A DNA stretch of 21,148 nucleotides, from NCBI GenBank assembly GCA_016186375.1, contig JACPLS010000029.1, positions 7,633 through 28,780 of the forward strand, given 5' to 3'. This DNA is from Candidatus Pacearchaeota archaeon (lineage in GTDB: Archaea; Nanobdellota; Nanobdellia; Pacearchaeales; GW2011-AR1). The notes under the pieces were generated by a model. It was not told the DNA's origin and did no database searches. It was given only the letters and a program-made list of their open reading frames with translations. Position 1 is the first letter of the stretch; each line of letters opens with the position of its first letter. Both the position numbers and the translations under genes were made by a program. This document shows, in pieces, positions 6,943 through 15,640 of this stretch.

Positions 6943-9900
6943 TTAAAATCCTTTTGATAATAAAAAATGCAAATACTCCGAAAACTATTACTATCCCAGT
7001 AATGTAGAAAACAGGCCTATTAATGTTATCAAGAAGAGCGAAACCTGTAACAAACTGTGAGCTGTCATAGACAAAGAACTCTTCTACGAAATTTATATCT
7101 GTTCCGGTTTTTTTAGCAGCAACTTTTAATAATTCATTCCCAGATTTTGAAACATCTAAAATAACAGAGAACTTTTTCTCTTGGTTATTAATATCTACAA
7201 TTTCCTCTTTTTGAGATAATGTTTCTCCAGCCTCATTTGTTATAGTAAATAAGACTCTTTCTCTGGATTCAGTTTTTCCAATAATAGTATAATTAACAAG
7301 AAGTTTATCTCTGGATAAAAGATTCATATCTTTTAAATCAATAAAGAAACCATGTGGTATTATTAAGGCGTTAAATGAAGTATCGGCAATTTTCTCAATA
7401 CACTCAAGCCTTAATTGAACGCTGGCGTTAGTCGTCACATTAACTGGAACTTGTATTCTTAATAAATAATCGACAATTTCTCCGATGTTTATATTTTTAG
7501 TTTCGGAAGATTCTATCCAGCCATTATAATCGCCTATCCCAGAAATTTTACATTTATTTAGAAATGTCTTTCCCGTATTTTTCACATTGAGTTGAAGAAC
7601 TTTTACCTCTCCTGGATAAATAATTACGTCGTCTAACTTTGAAAATTCTATTTTATTCTCTTCATAAGGTTTTTTACTTACATTTATATTTCCTCCTCCC
7701 CCTGAAACAATATCACTCCCACCTCCACCTCCGCTCCCACCTCCACCTGAACTTGAGCTGCTGACAGTAATTATTCTACTCTTAATTCCATCACTGTAAT
7801 TTTCATTTCCTCCATAATAGGCTGTTACCGTATGAATTCCTGTTATAGAAAATGTTCTTTGAAGATATAAAGGACTTAAACTGTAATTAGTAGAATTTCC
7901 GTTAATTGTTAAATTTAAAAATCCAAAAATAGGCGATATCATAGAGGCATTTATGTCAACTAGTCCACCAGAACTAGGCAAATTAATATCCCCATCAATC
8001 CCATTTAAGGTCAAATTGAAATTAGGAGTTGCCTTATTGATAGTCAAAGTTCCAGTTACACTAGCACTAGTGTAATTTTGCGTCTGTGAAGAAGTACAAG
8101 CATAATTATAAGAGTTAGATCTCAGTATTCCATCATCTGGGTTTACAACATTTGAATTATTTCTTGTTAATACTATAATAGATTCCAGATTATTAGCAGA
8201 ACAACTTACCCTTGTATTTGTTCCGTATGTTTCTGTCCAGCTTGGAGTAATTGTAAAAAACAATGCAGCAACTGCTCTATCAATTGTGTAATTTTGAATT
8301 GGAGTAGGAACCAAATTTCCAGAACTATCGTTTGCCCACCATCTATAACTATAGCTATTGGAGGCTAGCTTCGTTAAGTTGATGTAAAATTCATTGTTAT
8401 TTTTACTAATATTTCCTTTATTGTAACTATAATTAACATTATTAAACTGAAATATAACTTCAGAGATTGAAATATCATCAGTCCAGGTAACATTAAATTC
8501 GTATTGCCTTGCAGATGAATAAGTAGCCGGTGATCCTGGTACAGACTTTAAATTAGAATATTGAGGAGAATTTTGGTCAATAACACTAATGATATGAGTC
8601 TTATTTATAGAACTATAATTCTGGCCTCCAAAGATAGAAACTCTCCATATCCTATTTCCCAGACTACTGTAATTTTTTGTAATAAATATTATTGAACTAT
8701 TTCCAAACAATGTATTATTTTCATAAAGCTGAATTAATGCACCTAAAGGAGAAATAGAAGAAGCATTAATACTGAAAGTTGCACCAGCATTTACAGATAT
8801 ATCAGAGTCAAATCCATTAATGAAAAAATTAAGTTCTGGTGTTGCTTTAGTGATATTCAATAAATAAGACTTATTTATTGAACTGTAATTCTGATTTCCA
8901 CTGAATATCGCAGTGTAATTATATAAACCAACACCCAAAATCGTTATATCATTTACATAACCAGTTTCATTTGATATAACCAAATTGTTTCTTTTTAATA
9001 TTAAATTTAATGTCTGGTCATTAACAATTGAAGTAACATTACTTAAATTTCCATATATCTGACTCTGATTATTCTCAATACCATTTACAAAAAGATTAAT
9101 CAGAGGTGATGCTTTATTTATTGTTAGATTTCTGCTTATTGTTCCAGAAGTGTAATTCTGCCCTTCTGTTACATTATAAATATAAATGTAATTTCCTGTT
9201 CCAAATATTCCAACTTCTGATATTGTTTCTCCAGCTCCAATGATATTATAATTTTTATGAAGAATATAACTAATATCTCCATCACCACTATTTCCATTAT
9301 ATCCTGTTACATTTACTTGTGTCCCATATATAATAGTCTTATTTGTAGGGGAATTGTCAATAACTAAATTTAAAGTCGGAGATGCCTTTGTTACATTTAA
9401 GAATAATGTTCTTGAAGAACCGCTTATATTCTCGCTCTCTAATATAATAGCAGTATAATTATAAATTCCAGAACCAAGAATATTTATTTCAATATTCCCT
9501 ACAATTAATTCGTTATTTTTGTACAAAAAAGAACTACCATTAATCCCTAATGAAGTAATATTAATCGATGTTCCATAAGATATAGTCAAATTTTGATTTT
9601 TACTTCCATTTATATAAATATCAACTCCACTATTTGACCTAGCAACTGAAATTATCTGTGTAGAGCTAGAATTTATATTTCCAAAAGAATCATTTGCATA
9701 AGATCTCCAATAAAATGTTCCTGCCCCAATACTAGTGTTAAATCCATACTTGTTCCCTGAAATTAAATACATACTATAATTTAAATTACTTTCAATCCAA
9801 ACACTCTCAATAGAGTTAGAATCATTCCAGCTAATATTAAAGGATGATAAAATGCTTGAAGAATATGTTTCTTGAGAAGATGATTGAATATTACTCCAAG

Positions 9901-11044
9901 AAGGAGAGGTACTATCAATGGAAAATGAAGTATTACTTGAGTTTGTATTTCCAGCACTATCGTTTGCATATAAACTTAATTGATGGCTTCCGTCACTTAA
10001 TCCAATGATACTAGCCGTAGAACATCCCAAGAGAGATACTGAAGGATTTTCATCCAGAACATACCAACATTTATCTATTGCAATATTATCGCTAACAGTA
10101 TAATTAAGAAATATATTAGAGTATGAGTAAGTCTTATTTTCAGGATTAATAATATTAATGGTAGGTGGAGATGTATCAAGTAGTGAATAGTCAATCCTCA
10201 CATTATTAATTCCGGCTGTCAATCCAGTTTCTTGTGATGAAAAGAAAGCTCTGTATTGAAAATATCTCCCTGTTAAATTGAAATTGTTTGAAAAATTATA
10301 AAAGAAACTGTTTGATGTTCCATCTTGTCCAATAAACGGTTCATCAGTACATGACGAAGAACAGTTTCTAACTTGAAAACTAATATTTGTTTTTAGTAAT
10401 AAGGAATTTAATCCTTTCGCAGCTCCATTTCCACCATTGTATGAATTATTTACCTCAATCCATGATGTTCCATTATTACTTGATCTGTAAACAGAGCCCT
10501 GTGATTGCCCAGCAATCACATATAAGTTATTTGAATCTGCAGTTCCAACAAATAAATTATTGCTGGAAAATGTTTCATTAACCTTTATCCATGAAACTCC
10601 AGAATTATTTGATTTCCAAACTTCTTTGTTTGACTGCGCTATAATATATAAATTTCCATTGTTGTCAGAGAACATACCTTGTGTGTCTGTTGTTCTTCCA
10701 TAACTGCTGTTTCTCAATGTCCAGCTTATTCCAGAGTTATTTGACGAATATATCTTACCCTGTGCGTCTACTGCGAAGATATATTCATTTTTAGGCTTAA
10801 AACCATTCCAGCTTAAATTCTTCCAACTTGAAGAAGAGCCAGAATCAAAAATTCTACTTGTAAAATTTCCATTTAAATTTCCATTAGCAATGACCAAAGA
10901 ACTTCCGTTGTATACTGTAGAAGAAAATGTACCATTATCAAAATCTCCTTGGTTCAAGTCAGAAAATTGTAACGCTCCCACTACGATTATTGAGAAAATC
11001 ATAAAAAATAATACACAGTAATAATAAATTATCTCTTTTCTCAT
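6914..11044 (-). CDS. Giant Ig-like, heavily glycosylatable surface protein with C-terminal anchor
   Basis: About 1,376 residues from the ATG at 11044; an in-frame ATG four codons earlier contains the Shine-Dalgarno GGAGGTTG and is less likely. Order of parts (numbered from the longer start): signal peptide (about 8-28); three Asp-box-like units (NNSGISW, NNSGVSW, NNGTSW) spaced about 43 residues near 106, 149 and 191; a segment with paired cysteines; Ig-like modules; four beta modules each opening with KA[ST]P near 555, 645, 734 and 1005; a Gly/Ser linker (about 1100-1122); an NEW3-like domain with PGEVKVLQLNVKNTG; then VTGFALLDN and one transmembrane helix with a basic tail. Two copies of a module ending in WR-x(2,3)-ANDSxGN show internal duplication. 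Dozens of N-x-S/T sequons are present. Probable S-layer or adhesion protein. The ATG overlaps the stop of the winged-helix gene. Confidence 0.9.
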   Translation of the reverse strand: MRKEIIYYYCVLFFMIFSIIVVGALQFSDLNQGDFDNGTFSSTVYNGSSLVIANGNLNGNFTSRIFDSGSSSSWKNLSWNGFKPKNEYIFAVDAQGKIYSSNNSGISWTLRNSSYGRTTDTQGMFSDNNGNLYIIAQSNKEVWKSNNSGVSWIKVNETFSSNNLFVGTADSNNLYVIAGQSQGSVYRSSNNGTSWIEVNNSYNGGNGAAKGLNSLLLKTNISFQVRNCSSSCTDEPFIGQDGTSNSFFYNFSNNFNLTGRYFQYRAFFSSQETGLTAGINNVRIDYSLLDTSPPTINIINPENKTYSYSNIFLNYTVSDNIAIDKCWYVLDENPSVSLLGCSTASIIGLSDGSHQLSLYANDSAGNTNSSNTSFSIDSTSPSWSNIQSSSQETYSSSILSSFNISWNDSNSIESVWIESNLNYSMYLISGNKYGFNTSIGAGTFYWRSYANDSFGNINSSSTQIISVARSNSGVDIYINGSKNQNLTISYGTSINITSLGINGSSFLYKNNELIVGNIEINILGSGIYNYTAIILESENISGSSRTLFLNVTKASPTLNLVIDNSPTNKTIIYGTQVNVTGYNGNSGDGDISYILHKNYNIIGAGETISEVGIFGTGNYIYIYNVTEGQNYTSGTISRNLTINKASPLINLFVNGIENNQSQIYGNLSNVTSIVNDQTLNLILKRNNLVISNETGYVNDITILGVGLYNYTAIFSGNQNYSSINKSYLLNITKATPELNFFINGFDSDISVNAGATFSINASSISPLGALIQLYENNTLFGNSSIIFITKNYSSLGNRIWRVSIFGGQNYSSINKTHIISVIDQNSPQYSNLKSVPGSPATYSSARQYEFNVTWTDDISISEVIFQFNNVNYSYNKGNISKNNNEFYINLTKLASNSYSYRWWANDSSGNLVPTPIQNYTIDRAVAALFFTITPSWTETYGTNTRVSCSANNLESIIVLTRNNSNVVNPDDGILRSNSYNYACTSSQTQNYTSASVTGTLTINKATPNFNLTLNGIDGDINLPSSGGLVDINASMISPIFGFLNLTINGNSTNYSLSPLYLQRTFSITGIHTVTAYYGGNENYSDGIKSRIITVSSSSSGGGGSGGGGGSDIVSGGGGNINVSKKPYEENKIEFSKLDDVIIYPGEVKVLQLNVKNTGKTFLNKCKISGIGDYNGWIESSETKNINIGEIVDYLLRIQVPVNVTTNASVQLRLECIEKIADTSFNALIIPHGFFIDLKDMNLLSRDKLLVNYTIIGKTESRERVLFTITNEAGETLSQKEEIVDINNQEKKFSVILDVSKSGNELLKVAAKKTGTDINFVEEFFVYDSSQFVTGFALLDNINRPVFYITGIVIVFGVFAFFIIKRILRYRRWMGRR

Positions 11045-11280
11045 TTCAACCTCCATAAATTCATTTTTCCAACTTTAAATCCATCTATTTTTCCATCAAT
11101 TTGAAGCATTAAGCAAGTCCTATCAATAGTATGCCATGCTTTCTCTAACTTAGCAGATAAATCAGAAGTTGAAAGAGGATTTATAGAATAACGCATTAAT
11201 TTTACAATATCTTCTTTTAACTTCTCTTTTTTGCGAACAACAGTACTATTATCAGTACTGTTAATAATACCTCTGTTCAT
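11041..11280 (-). CDS. Small winged-helix protein coupled to the giant surface protein
   Basis: 79 residues. The C-terminal 50 residues look like a winged helix: EDIVKLMRYSINPLSTSDLS (helix and turn), AKLEKAWHTIDRTCLMLQID (recognition helix) and a wing GKIDGFKVGKMNLWRLK. It is probably a DNA-binding regulator. The stop overlaps the ATG of the surface-protein gene (ATGA), so the two are translated together. The TATA box at 11302-11309 lies about 25 bases before the ATG, predicting a leaderless transcript. The first codons (INSTDNSTVV) fall inside a 24-base palindrome with two AGTACT sites, and a third AGTACT lies between the TATA box and the start, so autoregulation is likely. The target is inferred. 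Confidence 0.82.
   Translation of the reverse strand: MNRGIINSTDNSTVVRKKEKLKEDIVKLMRYSINPLSTSDLSAKLEKAWHTIDRTCLMLQIDGKIDGFKVGKMNLWRLK
11239..11262 (-). promoter_or_regulatory. Candidate operator: 9-6-9 palindrome inside the winged-helix gene
   Basis: AACAGTACT and AGTACTGTT are exact inverted repeats around a 6-base spacer. The palindrome lies about 20-40 bases downstream of the predicted transcription start, a suitable roadblock position. A further AGTACT is at 11290-11295, so the three hexamers start at 11242, 11254 and 11290. Confidence 0.5.
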
Positions 11281-11301
11281 ACAAATAATAGTACTACATA
11301 G

Positions 11302-11309
11302 TATTTAAA
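11302..11309 (-). promoter_or_regulatory. TATA-like box for the winged-helix/surface-protein unit
   Basis: TTTAAATA on the minus strand, centred about 25 bases before the ATG at 11280, consistent with a leaderless transcript. The AGTACT site at 11290-11295 lies between this box and the start. Confidence 0.5.
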
Positions 11310-11338
11310 GGTTTTGTAATTAAAAATCTAACAGGAAA

Positions 11339-12023
11339 TTATCTCTTCCCATTCTTCTTAAGAAGAACAATCCCTTTGTCAGTTATTTGCATAGGCAAGG
11401 GACCTCTAGCATGATTAGTTCTTCTCATTTTAACTATTCTCAATGCCCTATCAGAAATTCCACCAAGTCCCGAGGAATGTAAATGAACAAGACTATCACT
11501 TAAAAATTTTATATGATTAACTCCATCTTCATTTGTTGAAATAACTCCCATTTCCTCAACATCTCCTGAAGTTGATTCTGCAGATAATAATGTAGTAACA
11601 TTAAATCTTTTTAACAAAGAGGTCAAATCAACTAACATCATCCTTACTCTTGAATCTTTTTCTTCAGATTTCCCGAACATATTTACATCTAGCAGTTAAA
11701 AAAGTAAGTTCCTTTTTTAATTCACTAACAGTTGTATATGGAGATATCTTTACGATCTTAACATTATTACTTTTATCAAGATCTTCTAAATTCCATCCCA
11801 TTTTTTGTCCATCTTTATACAATTCCAAAACATCTTCTTCAAAACTAATATAAACACCACTTTCTTTAAACATCATTGCCCCATTATGAAGAAACTGCAA
11901 TAAAAATATGGTTTTTCCACTTCCGGGTCCCCCTATCAGACAATTAACACTATTTCTTACAAAACCTCCTTCACATAAGTCATCAAAACCATTAATTCCT
12001 GAAGGACATCTTTCATTATCCAT
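11339..12023 (-). pseudogene. KaiC-like ATPase gene broken into two frames near Walker B
   Basis: The N-terminal frame runs from the ATG at 12023 to a stop at 11664 (119 residues); GAGGT at 12028-12032 supports this start over a GTG at 12041. It carries Walker A GGPGSGKT (31-38) and the catalytic-Glu region SFEED (60-64). The C-terminal frame, 11680-11339, begins with an ATG within the overlap and reads DLTSLLKRFNVTTLLSAES, then RALRIVKMR and a terminal beta hairpin, all expected in the second half of a KaiC domain. Comparison with the intact paralogue at 14275 shows about 12-20 residues around the Walker B strand missing at the junction. A +1 shift near 11700 would give LLLDVNMF in place of Walker B. 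The gene looks disrupted by an out-of-frame deletion; an assembly error is possible. Confidence 0.7.
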
Positions 12024-12070
12024 TTTGACCTCTTTAAACACCCTTTATATTCTATAACTATTCTAACGAG

Positions 12071-12078
12071 TATATAAA
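12071..12078 (-). promoter_or_regulatory. TATA-like box for the broken KaiC-like gene
   Basis: TTTATATA on the minus strand, about 51 bases before the ATG at 12023. This predicts a leader of about 25 bases that includes the GAGGT ribosome-binding site. The promoter still looks intact although the gene is broken. Confidence 0.4.
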
Positions 12079-12135
12079 TCTATGTGAGAATCGCATTAGG
12101 AATTATATAAAATTATGTAAAACCTTATCAGAAAG

Positions 12136-12144
12136 AAATAAAAA
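12136..12144 (+). promoter_or_regulatory. TATA-like box for methionyl-tRNA synthetase
   Basis: AAATAAAAA preceded by the purine-rich GAAAG, a plausible BRE. It is centred about 26 bases before the ATG at 12166, so the transcript is probably leaderless. Confidence 0.4.
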
Positions 12145-12165
12145 CCTTCAAAAAGAAGATAGTAT

Positions 12166-14016
12166 ATGAAAAAGAAAAATAATTTTTATGTAACCACCCC
12201 TATATATTATCCTAATGATATACCTCATATAGGATCTGCATATACAACTATAGCAGCAGATATTTTAGCCCGTTGGAATAAGATACAGAAAAAAGAAGTT
12301 TTTTTCCTTACAGGTACTGACGAACATGGTAAAAAAATAGAATTAGCTGCCCAAGATGCAAAAAAGAAACCTAAAACATTTGTGGATAATCTTATTCCTA
12401 AATTTAAAGAAGCATGGAAAAAATTAAACATAAATTATAATCGTTTTATCAGGACTACTGATGCAGATCATGAGCAGGTTGTTCAAGTTATTCTTTCAGA
12501 AGTTCATAAGAAAGGAGATATTTATGAAGGGTATTATGAAGGCCTTTATTGCACAGGTTGTGAAGCTTATTATACAGAAAAAGAACTTTTAGAAGGTTGT
12601 TGCCCAGTACATAAAACACCAATAGAAAAATTAAAAGAAGAATCCTATTTCTTCAGGCTATCTAAATATAAAGAAAACCTCTTGAACTACTACGACAAAA
12701 ATCCAGATTTCATTTCTCCCTCCAATAGAAGATTTGAAATAATTAATAGAGTTAACGAAGGACTCCAAGATCTATCAATCTCAAGAACGTCATTTTCTTG
12801 GGGTATTCCACTTCCATTTGATAAAAATCACATTTGTTATGTTTGGTTTGATGCTCTGGCAAATTATCTTACAGGAATAGGATATCTAGAACATAGTAAA
12901 GAATTTCAAAAATTCTGGCCAGCTGATGTACATATAATAGGAAAGGATATTTTATGGTTTCACGCAGTCATATGGCCAGCAATTCTCTTCTCTTTAAATT
13001 TGGAACCTCCCAAGAAAATATTTGCACATGGGTGGTGGACAGTTGAAGGTCAAAAAATGAGCAAATCATTAAAGAACATAATAAATATTGATAAATTAAT
13101 CTCAATAGCAGGAGTTGATTCTGCAAGATATTTCCTTTTCAGGGAAGTTAGTTTCGGAGAAGACGGAGATTTTTCAGAAAAAATATTAATAGAAAGGCAT
13201 AATAATGAGCTTGCAAACAAACTAGGTAATCTAATTTCCAGAGTTTCCACATTGGCAGAAACATATGGAATGGAAAAATCAACTCCTATTAAAATTAAAC
13301 CAACATTAAAAAAAGTTAATCAACTATTTCAAAATTTGGAATTAGATAAAGTTCTGAATGAAATCTTTTCATTCATAGACTCATGCAATATTTATGCCCA
13401 AGAAAAAAAGCCGTGGGAAACAAAAAACAAAAAAGTTATTTATTCTCTATGCAATGCGATAAAAGACATCGCAATTCTCCTTTCTCCTTTTATGCCAGAA
13501 ACTTCAGAAAAAATTTCAAAAGTGTTTAACTTTGAAATTTCCATTGAATCCTTAAATAACGACCTAAAAATAAATAAAATTAAAAAATCTCCAATCTTAT
13601 TTAAAAAAATTAATACAATAGCAGAAAATGTTAATAGTAAGAAAAAAGAAAAAGTTAATAAATCTCCAATTATTGATGGGATTATGTCATCAATAGAATT
13701 CAAGGACTGGGAAAAACTGGATATTAGGGTAGGAAAAATAGAAAAAGTTGAAGAAATAGATGGGGCTGATAAGCTTTACAAACTATCAATCTCTGTGGGA
13801 GCCGAAAAAAGGACTATCTGTGCTGGCTTAAAAAAATATTATAAAAAATCAGAATTAGAAGGAAAAAAATGTATAGTCTTTGTAAACCTTGCCCCAAGAA
13901 TTATGAAAGGTGTTGAATCTCAGGGAATGCTTCTTGCTGCAGTTTCCCAGGATGAAAAGAAGGTCATTATCATTTCTCCCGAAAAAGACATCGAAGAAGG
14001 TGCTAAGATTAGATAA
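12166..14016 (+). CDS. metG: Methionyl-tRNA synthetase, bacterial-type, with C-terminal tRNA-binding domain
   Basis: 616 residues. Class I synthetase that charges tRNA-Met and initiator tRNA. The N-terminal signature reads PHIGSAYTTIAAD (20-32), so the HIGH motif is HIGS (H21-S24). KMSKS is at 297-301. The zinc-binding insert has C129-x2-C132 and C146-x2-H149 (CTGC ... CPVH), a single-knuckle form I associate with Thermus/Gram-positive-like bacterial enzymes rather than the classical archaeal form. An anticodon-binding helical domain (about 350-470) is followed by a Lys-rich linker and a Trbp111/EMAP-type OB fold (about 508-616) starting with WEKLDIRVGKIE. It is fused here, while it is a separate protein in many archaea. 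It stands between two KaiC-like genes. A bacterial origin is inferred from motifs only. Confidence 0.95.
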   Translation: MKKKNNFYVTTPIYYPNDIPHIGSAYTTIAADILARWNKIQKKEVFFLTGTDEHGKKIELAAQDAKKKPKTFVDNLIPKFKEAWKKLNINYNRFIRTTDADHEQVVQVILSEVHKKGDIYEGYYEGLYCTGCEAYYTEKELLEGCCPVHKTPIEKLKEESYFFRLSKYKENLLNYYDKNPDFISPSNRRFEIINRVNEGLQDLSISRTSFSWGIPLPFDKNHICYVWFDALANYLTGIGYLEHSKEFQKFWPADVHIIGKDILWFHAVIWPAILFSLNLEPPKKIFAHGWWTVEGQKMSKSLKNIINIDKLISIAGVDSARYFLFREVSFGEDGDFSEKILIERHNNELANKLGNLISRVSTLAETYGMEKSTPIKIKPTLKKVNQLFQNLELDKVLNEIFSFIDSCNIYAQEKKPWETKNKKVIYSLCNAIKDIAILLSPFMPETSEKISKVFNFEISIESLNNDLKINKIKKSPILFKKINTIAENVNSKKKEKVNKSPIIDGIMSSIEFKDWEKLDIRVGKIEKVEEIDGADKLYKLSISVGAEKRTICAGLKKYYKKSELEGKKCIVFVNLAPRIMKGVESQGMLLAAVSQDEKKVIIISPEKDIEEGAKIR

Positions 14017-14245
14017 ATATAATTTTAGGAATTGCAATAATTATCTTAAATATAATTTCTATGATTACAAAAAGATGGAGATATCTTGGAATTACTATCC
14101 CTCTTTCTTAACTTCTCGCTGCAATCAGAGTACTCTTTATTTCTAACTGAAATTGTTTAACATAAAATCCACAAATATAATTCAAATATCTAATAGTTAT
14201 TAATAAAAATTTATATTTTAATTAAAAAGTCAAAGAAGAAATAGA

Positions 14246-14254
14246 TTTATATAT
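14246..14254 (+). promoter_or_regulatory. TATA-like box for the intact KaiC-like ATPase
   Basis: TTTATATAT centred about 25 bases before the ATG at 14275, consistent with a leaderless transcript. The purine-rich AGAAGAAATAGA just upstream may be a BRE. Confidence 0.5.
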
Positions 14255-14274
14255 ATCATTTCTTTCCTTATAGG

Positions 14275-15081
14275 ATGAAAAAGAGGCCGATCGAAAAGGC
14301 AGAAAAATCATTGAATAAAACACAGGCAAATTTAAGGGTTAAAACGGGAATACCTGGCTTTGACGATCTTGTTCAGGGTGGATTTCCACTTAATTCTTCA
14401 ATTCTCATCTGTGGAGGGCCTGGAACAGGAAAAACAATATTCTGCTTACAGTTTTTAGTTGCAGGTGCACAAGAAAATAAAGAAAAAAGTCTTTATGTTA
14501 CGTTTGAACAAAGAGCTGAAGCACTTCGTGAACAAGCAAAACAATTTGGGTGGGATCTTTCTTCATTAGAAAAACAAGGACAATTACATATAATTTCAAT
14601 ACCACTTGAAAAAATTACAGAGAAGACTATTAAAGATATTCAACAAATTGTTAAAAAAGAAGGTATAAAGAGGCTTGTGATAGACTCCCTTTCAACTTTA
14701 GTTGTCAATGCACCAATATACACAACACCCTCAGAACTGGCTGTCAAAGATGTAATGGGAGAAAACATAATATTCTCGCCTCCAATTATTGGAGATTTCA
14801 TAGTTAAGAGATTCATTTATAGCTTCATTGAACAACTTCGCGCTTTAGATTGCACCTCTCTCTTAATTAGCGAAGCCTCTCAATCTGGAGAATATATTAG
14901 TCGAGACACTCTCTCAGAATTTGTCTGTGACGGTGTAGTTCTTATTACTTTTGAAAGCCTGGGGGGAGAATTCTCAAGATCTTTGATTGTAAGAAAAATG
15001 AGAAGTACAAAGAATGATGAAGATGTCCATCCTGTTGAAATTAGCGAGAAAGGAATTATAGTTCATCAAATTGAAAAATAA
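14275..15081 (+). CDS. Single-domain KaiC-like RecA-superfamily ATPase
   Basis: 268 residues, one KaiC domain, not the double domain of cyanobacterial KaiC. Walker A is GGPGTGKT (47-54), the catalytic glutamate lies in VTFEQR (75-80), Walker B is RLVIDS (133-138, D137), and the arginine-containing VRKMRSTKNDEDVHP segment near the C-terminus corresponds to the inter-subunit motif of RadA/KaiC proteins. Such archaeal proteins probably form hexamers and regulate signalling, motility or transcription; the partner here is unknown. Its stop is four bases from the stop of the convergent V4R gene. Together with the V4R and methyltransferase genes it may form a signalling block (inference). A broken paralogue lies at 11339-12023. 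Confidence 0.9.
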   Translation: MKKRPIEKAEKSLNKTQANLRVKTGIPGFDDLVQGGFPLNSSILICGGPGTGKTIFCLQFLVAGAQENKEKSLYVTFEQRAEALREQAKQFGWDLSSLEKQGQLHIISIPLEKITEKTIKDIQQIVKKEGIKRLVIDSLSTLVVNAPIYTTPSELAVKDVMGENIIFSPPIIGDFIVKRFIYSFIEQLRALDCTSLLISEASQSGEYISRDTLSEFVCDGVVLITFESLGGEFSRSLIVRKMRSTKNDEDVHPVEISEKGIIVHQIEK

Positions 15082-15085
15082 TTTT

Positions 15086-15640
15086 TTATGTTTTTTTAGA
15101 TTTTTTAAAATAATTTGATGACCATTCACAAAATGCATCTCCTTTAAGAACACATTGAGTTTCTATTAGCTTACAATTTTTAACTTTCAAGTCTTTTTCT
15201 GCATGAATTGAAAATATCCCCCTATAAAGCGCGCAAACTCGGGTTTTATTTCCATATTTTAATTTAGCATACTCAATTACAGGATGCTCAACTAAAGTAA
15301 GGAGAATCTGCCCATCTTCTGAATGCATGACTTTAATGTTCATTTTACCAAAACCAAGAGTTTCAAACATTGAGTTGATAATATTCATATTAGTAGGTAT
15401 TGAGTTTGCAAACAACCCTAATTTTTCAATCATTTCATTGGCTCCATCTAATCCTGCCTTATATCCTAAATCAAATAAATAATCTTCACCCATATCTTTC
15501 CCTATTTGATGGAGAAATTCAGCCATAGCAACCCCTGGAAACATTATGTAATCTATCTTCCCAAACATTTTCACTCGCCCATCTTCTACTTTTATTAATC
15601 TTTTTAAAATACTCTCCTTTAGATAATTAACTATGCTCAT
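15086..15640 (-). CDS. V4R-domain protein 1 (predicted small-ligand/metal binder)
   Basis: 184 residues, cytosolic, one V4R domain. Features shared with the two paralogues in this window are a GFGK motif (96-99), a conserved cysteine in VCALYRG (C136), and a terminal pair spaced eight residues, C163 in QCVLKGD and C171 in FCEW. V4R domains (vinyl-4-reductase family, COG1719 'predicted hydrocarbon binding protein') bind small hydrophobic molecules and metal in studied members; the ligand here is unknown. The ATG overlaps the stop of V4R protein 2 (ATGA), so the two are translated together. Its stop is four bases from the KaiC-like gene. No DNA-binding domain is attached, so it probably acts through a partner protein. 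Confidence 0.78.
   Translation of the reverse strand: MSIVNYLKESILKRLIKVEDGRVKMFGKIDYIMFPGVAMAEFLHQIGKDMGEDYLFDLGYKAGLDGANEMIEKLGLFANSIPTNMNIINSMFETLGFGKMNIKVMHSEDGQILLTLVEHPVIEYAKLKYGNKTRVCALYRGIFSIHAEKDLKVKNCKLIETQCVLKGDAFCEWSSNYFKKSKKT

Noticed and set aside
9781..10581. Open frames of 60-65 codons on both strands inside the giant surface-protein gene.
   Set aside because: They are shadows of a repetitive Ser/Asn/Thr-rich coding sequence with no promoter or family features.
11696..11702. T-TTT-TTA on the minus strand in the reading frame of the broken KaiC gene, a -1 slippery heptamer.
   Set aside because: A -1 shift there reaches a TAG within three codons; joining the two halves needs a +1 shift. 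Programmed -1 frameshifting therefore does not restore the protein.
14018..14112. A hydrophobic frame after metG (IILGIAIIILNI) that looks like a membrane peptide.
   Set aside because: It has no usable start before the hydrophobic part, and isoleucine-rich frames are expected by chance in such AT-rich DNA.
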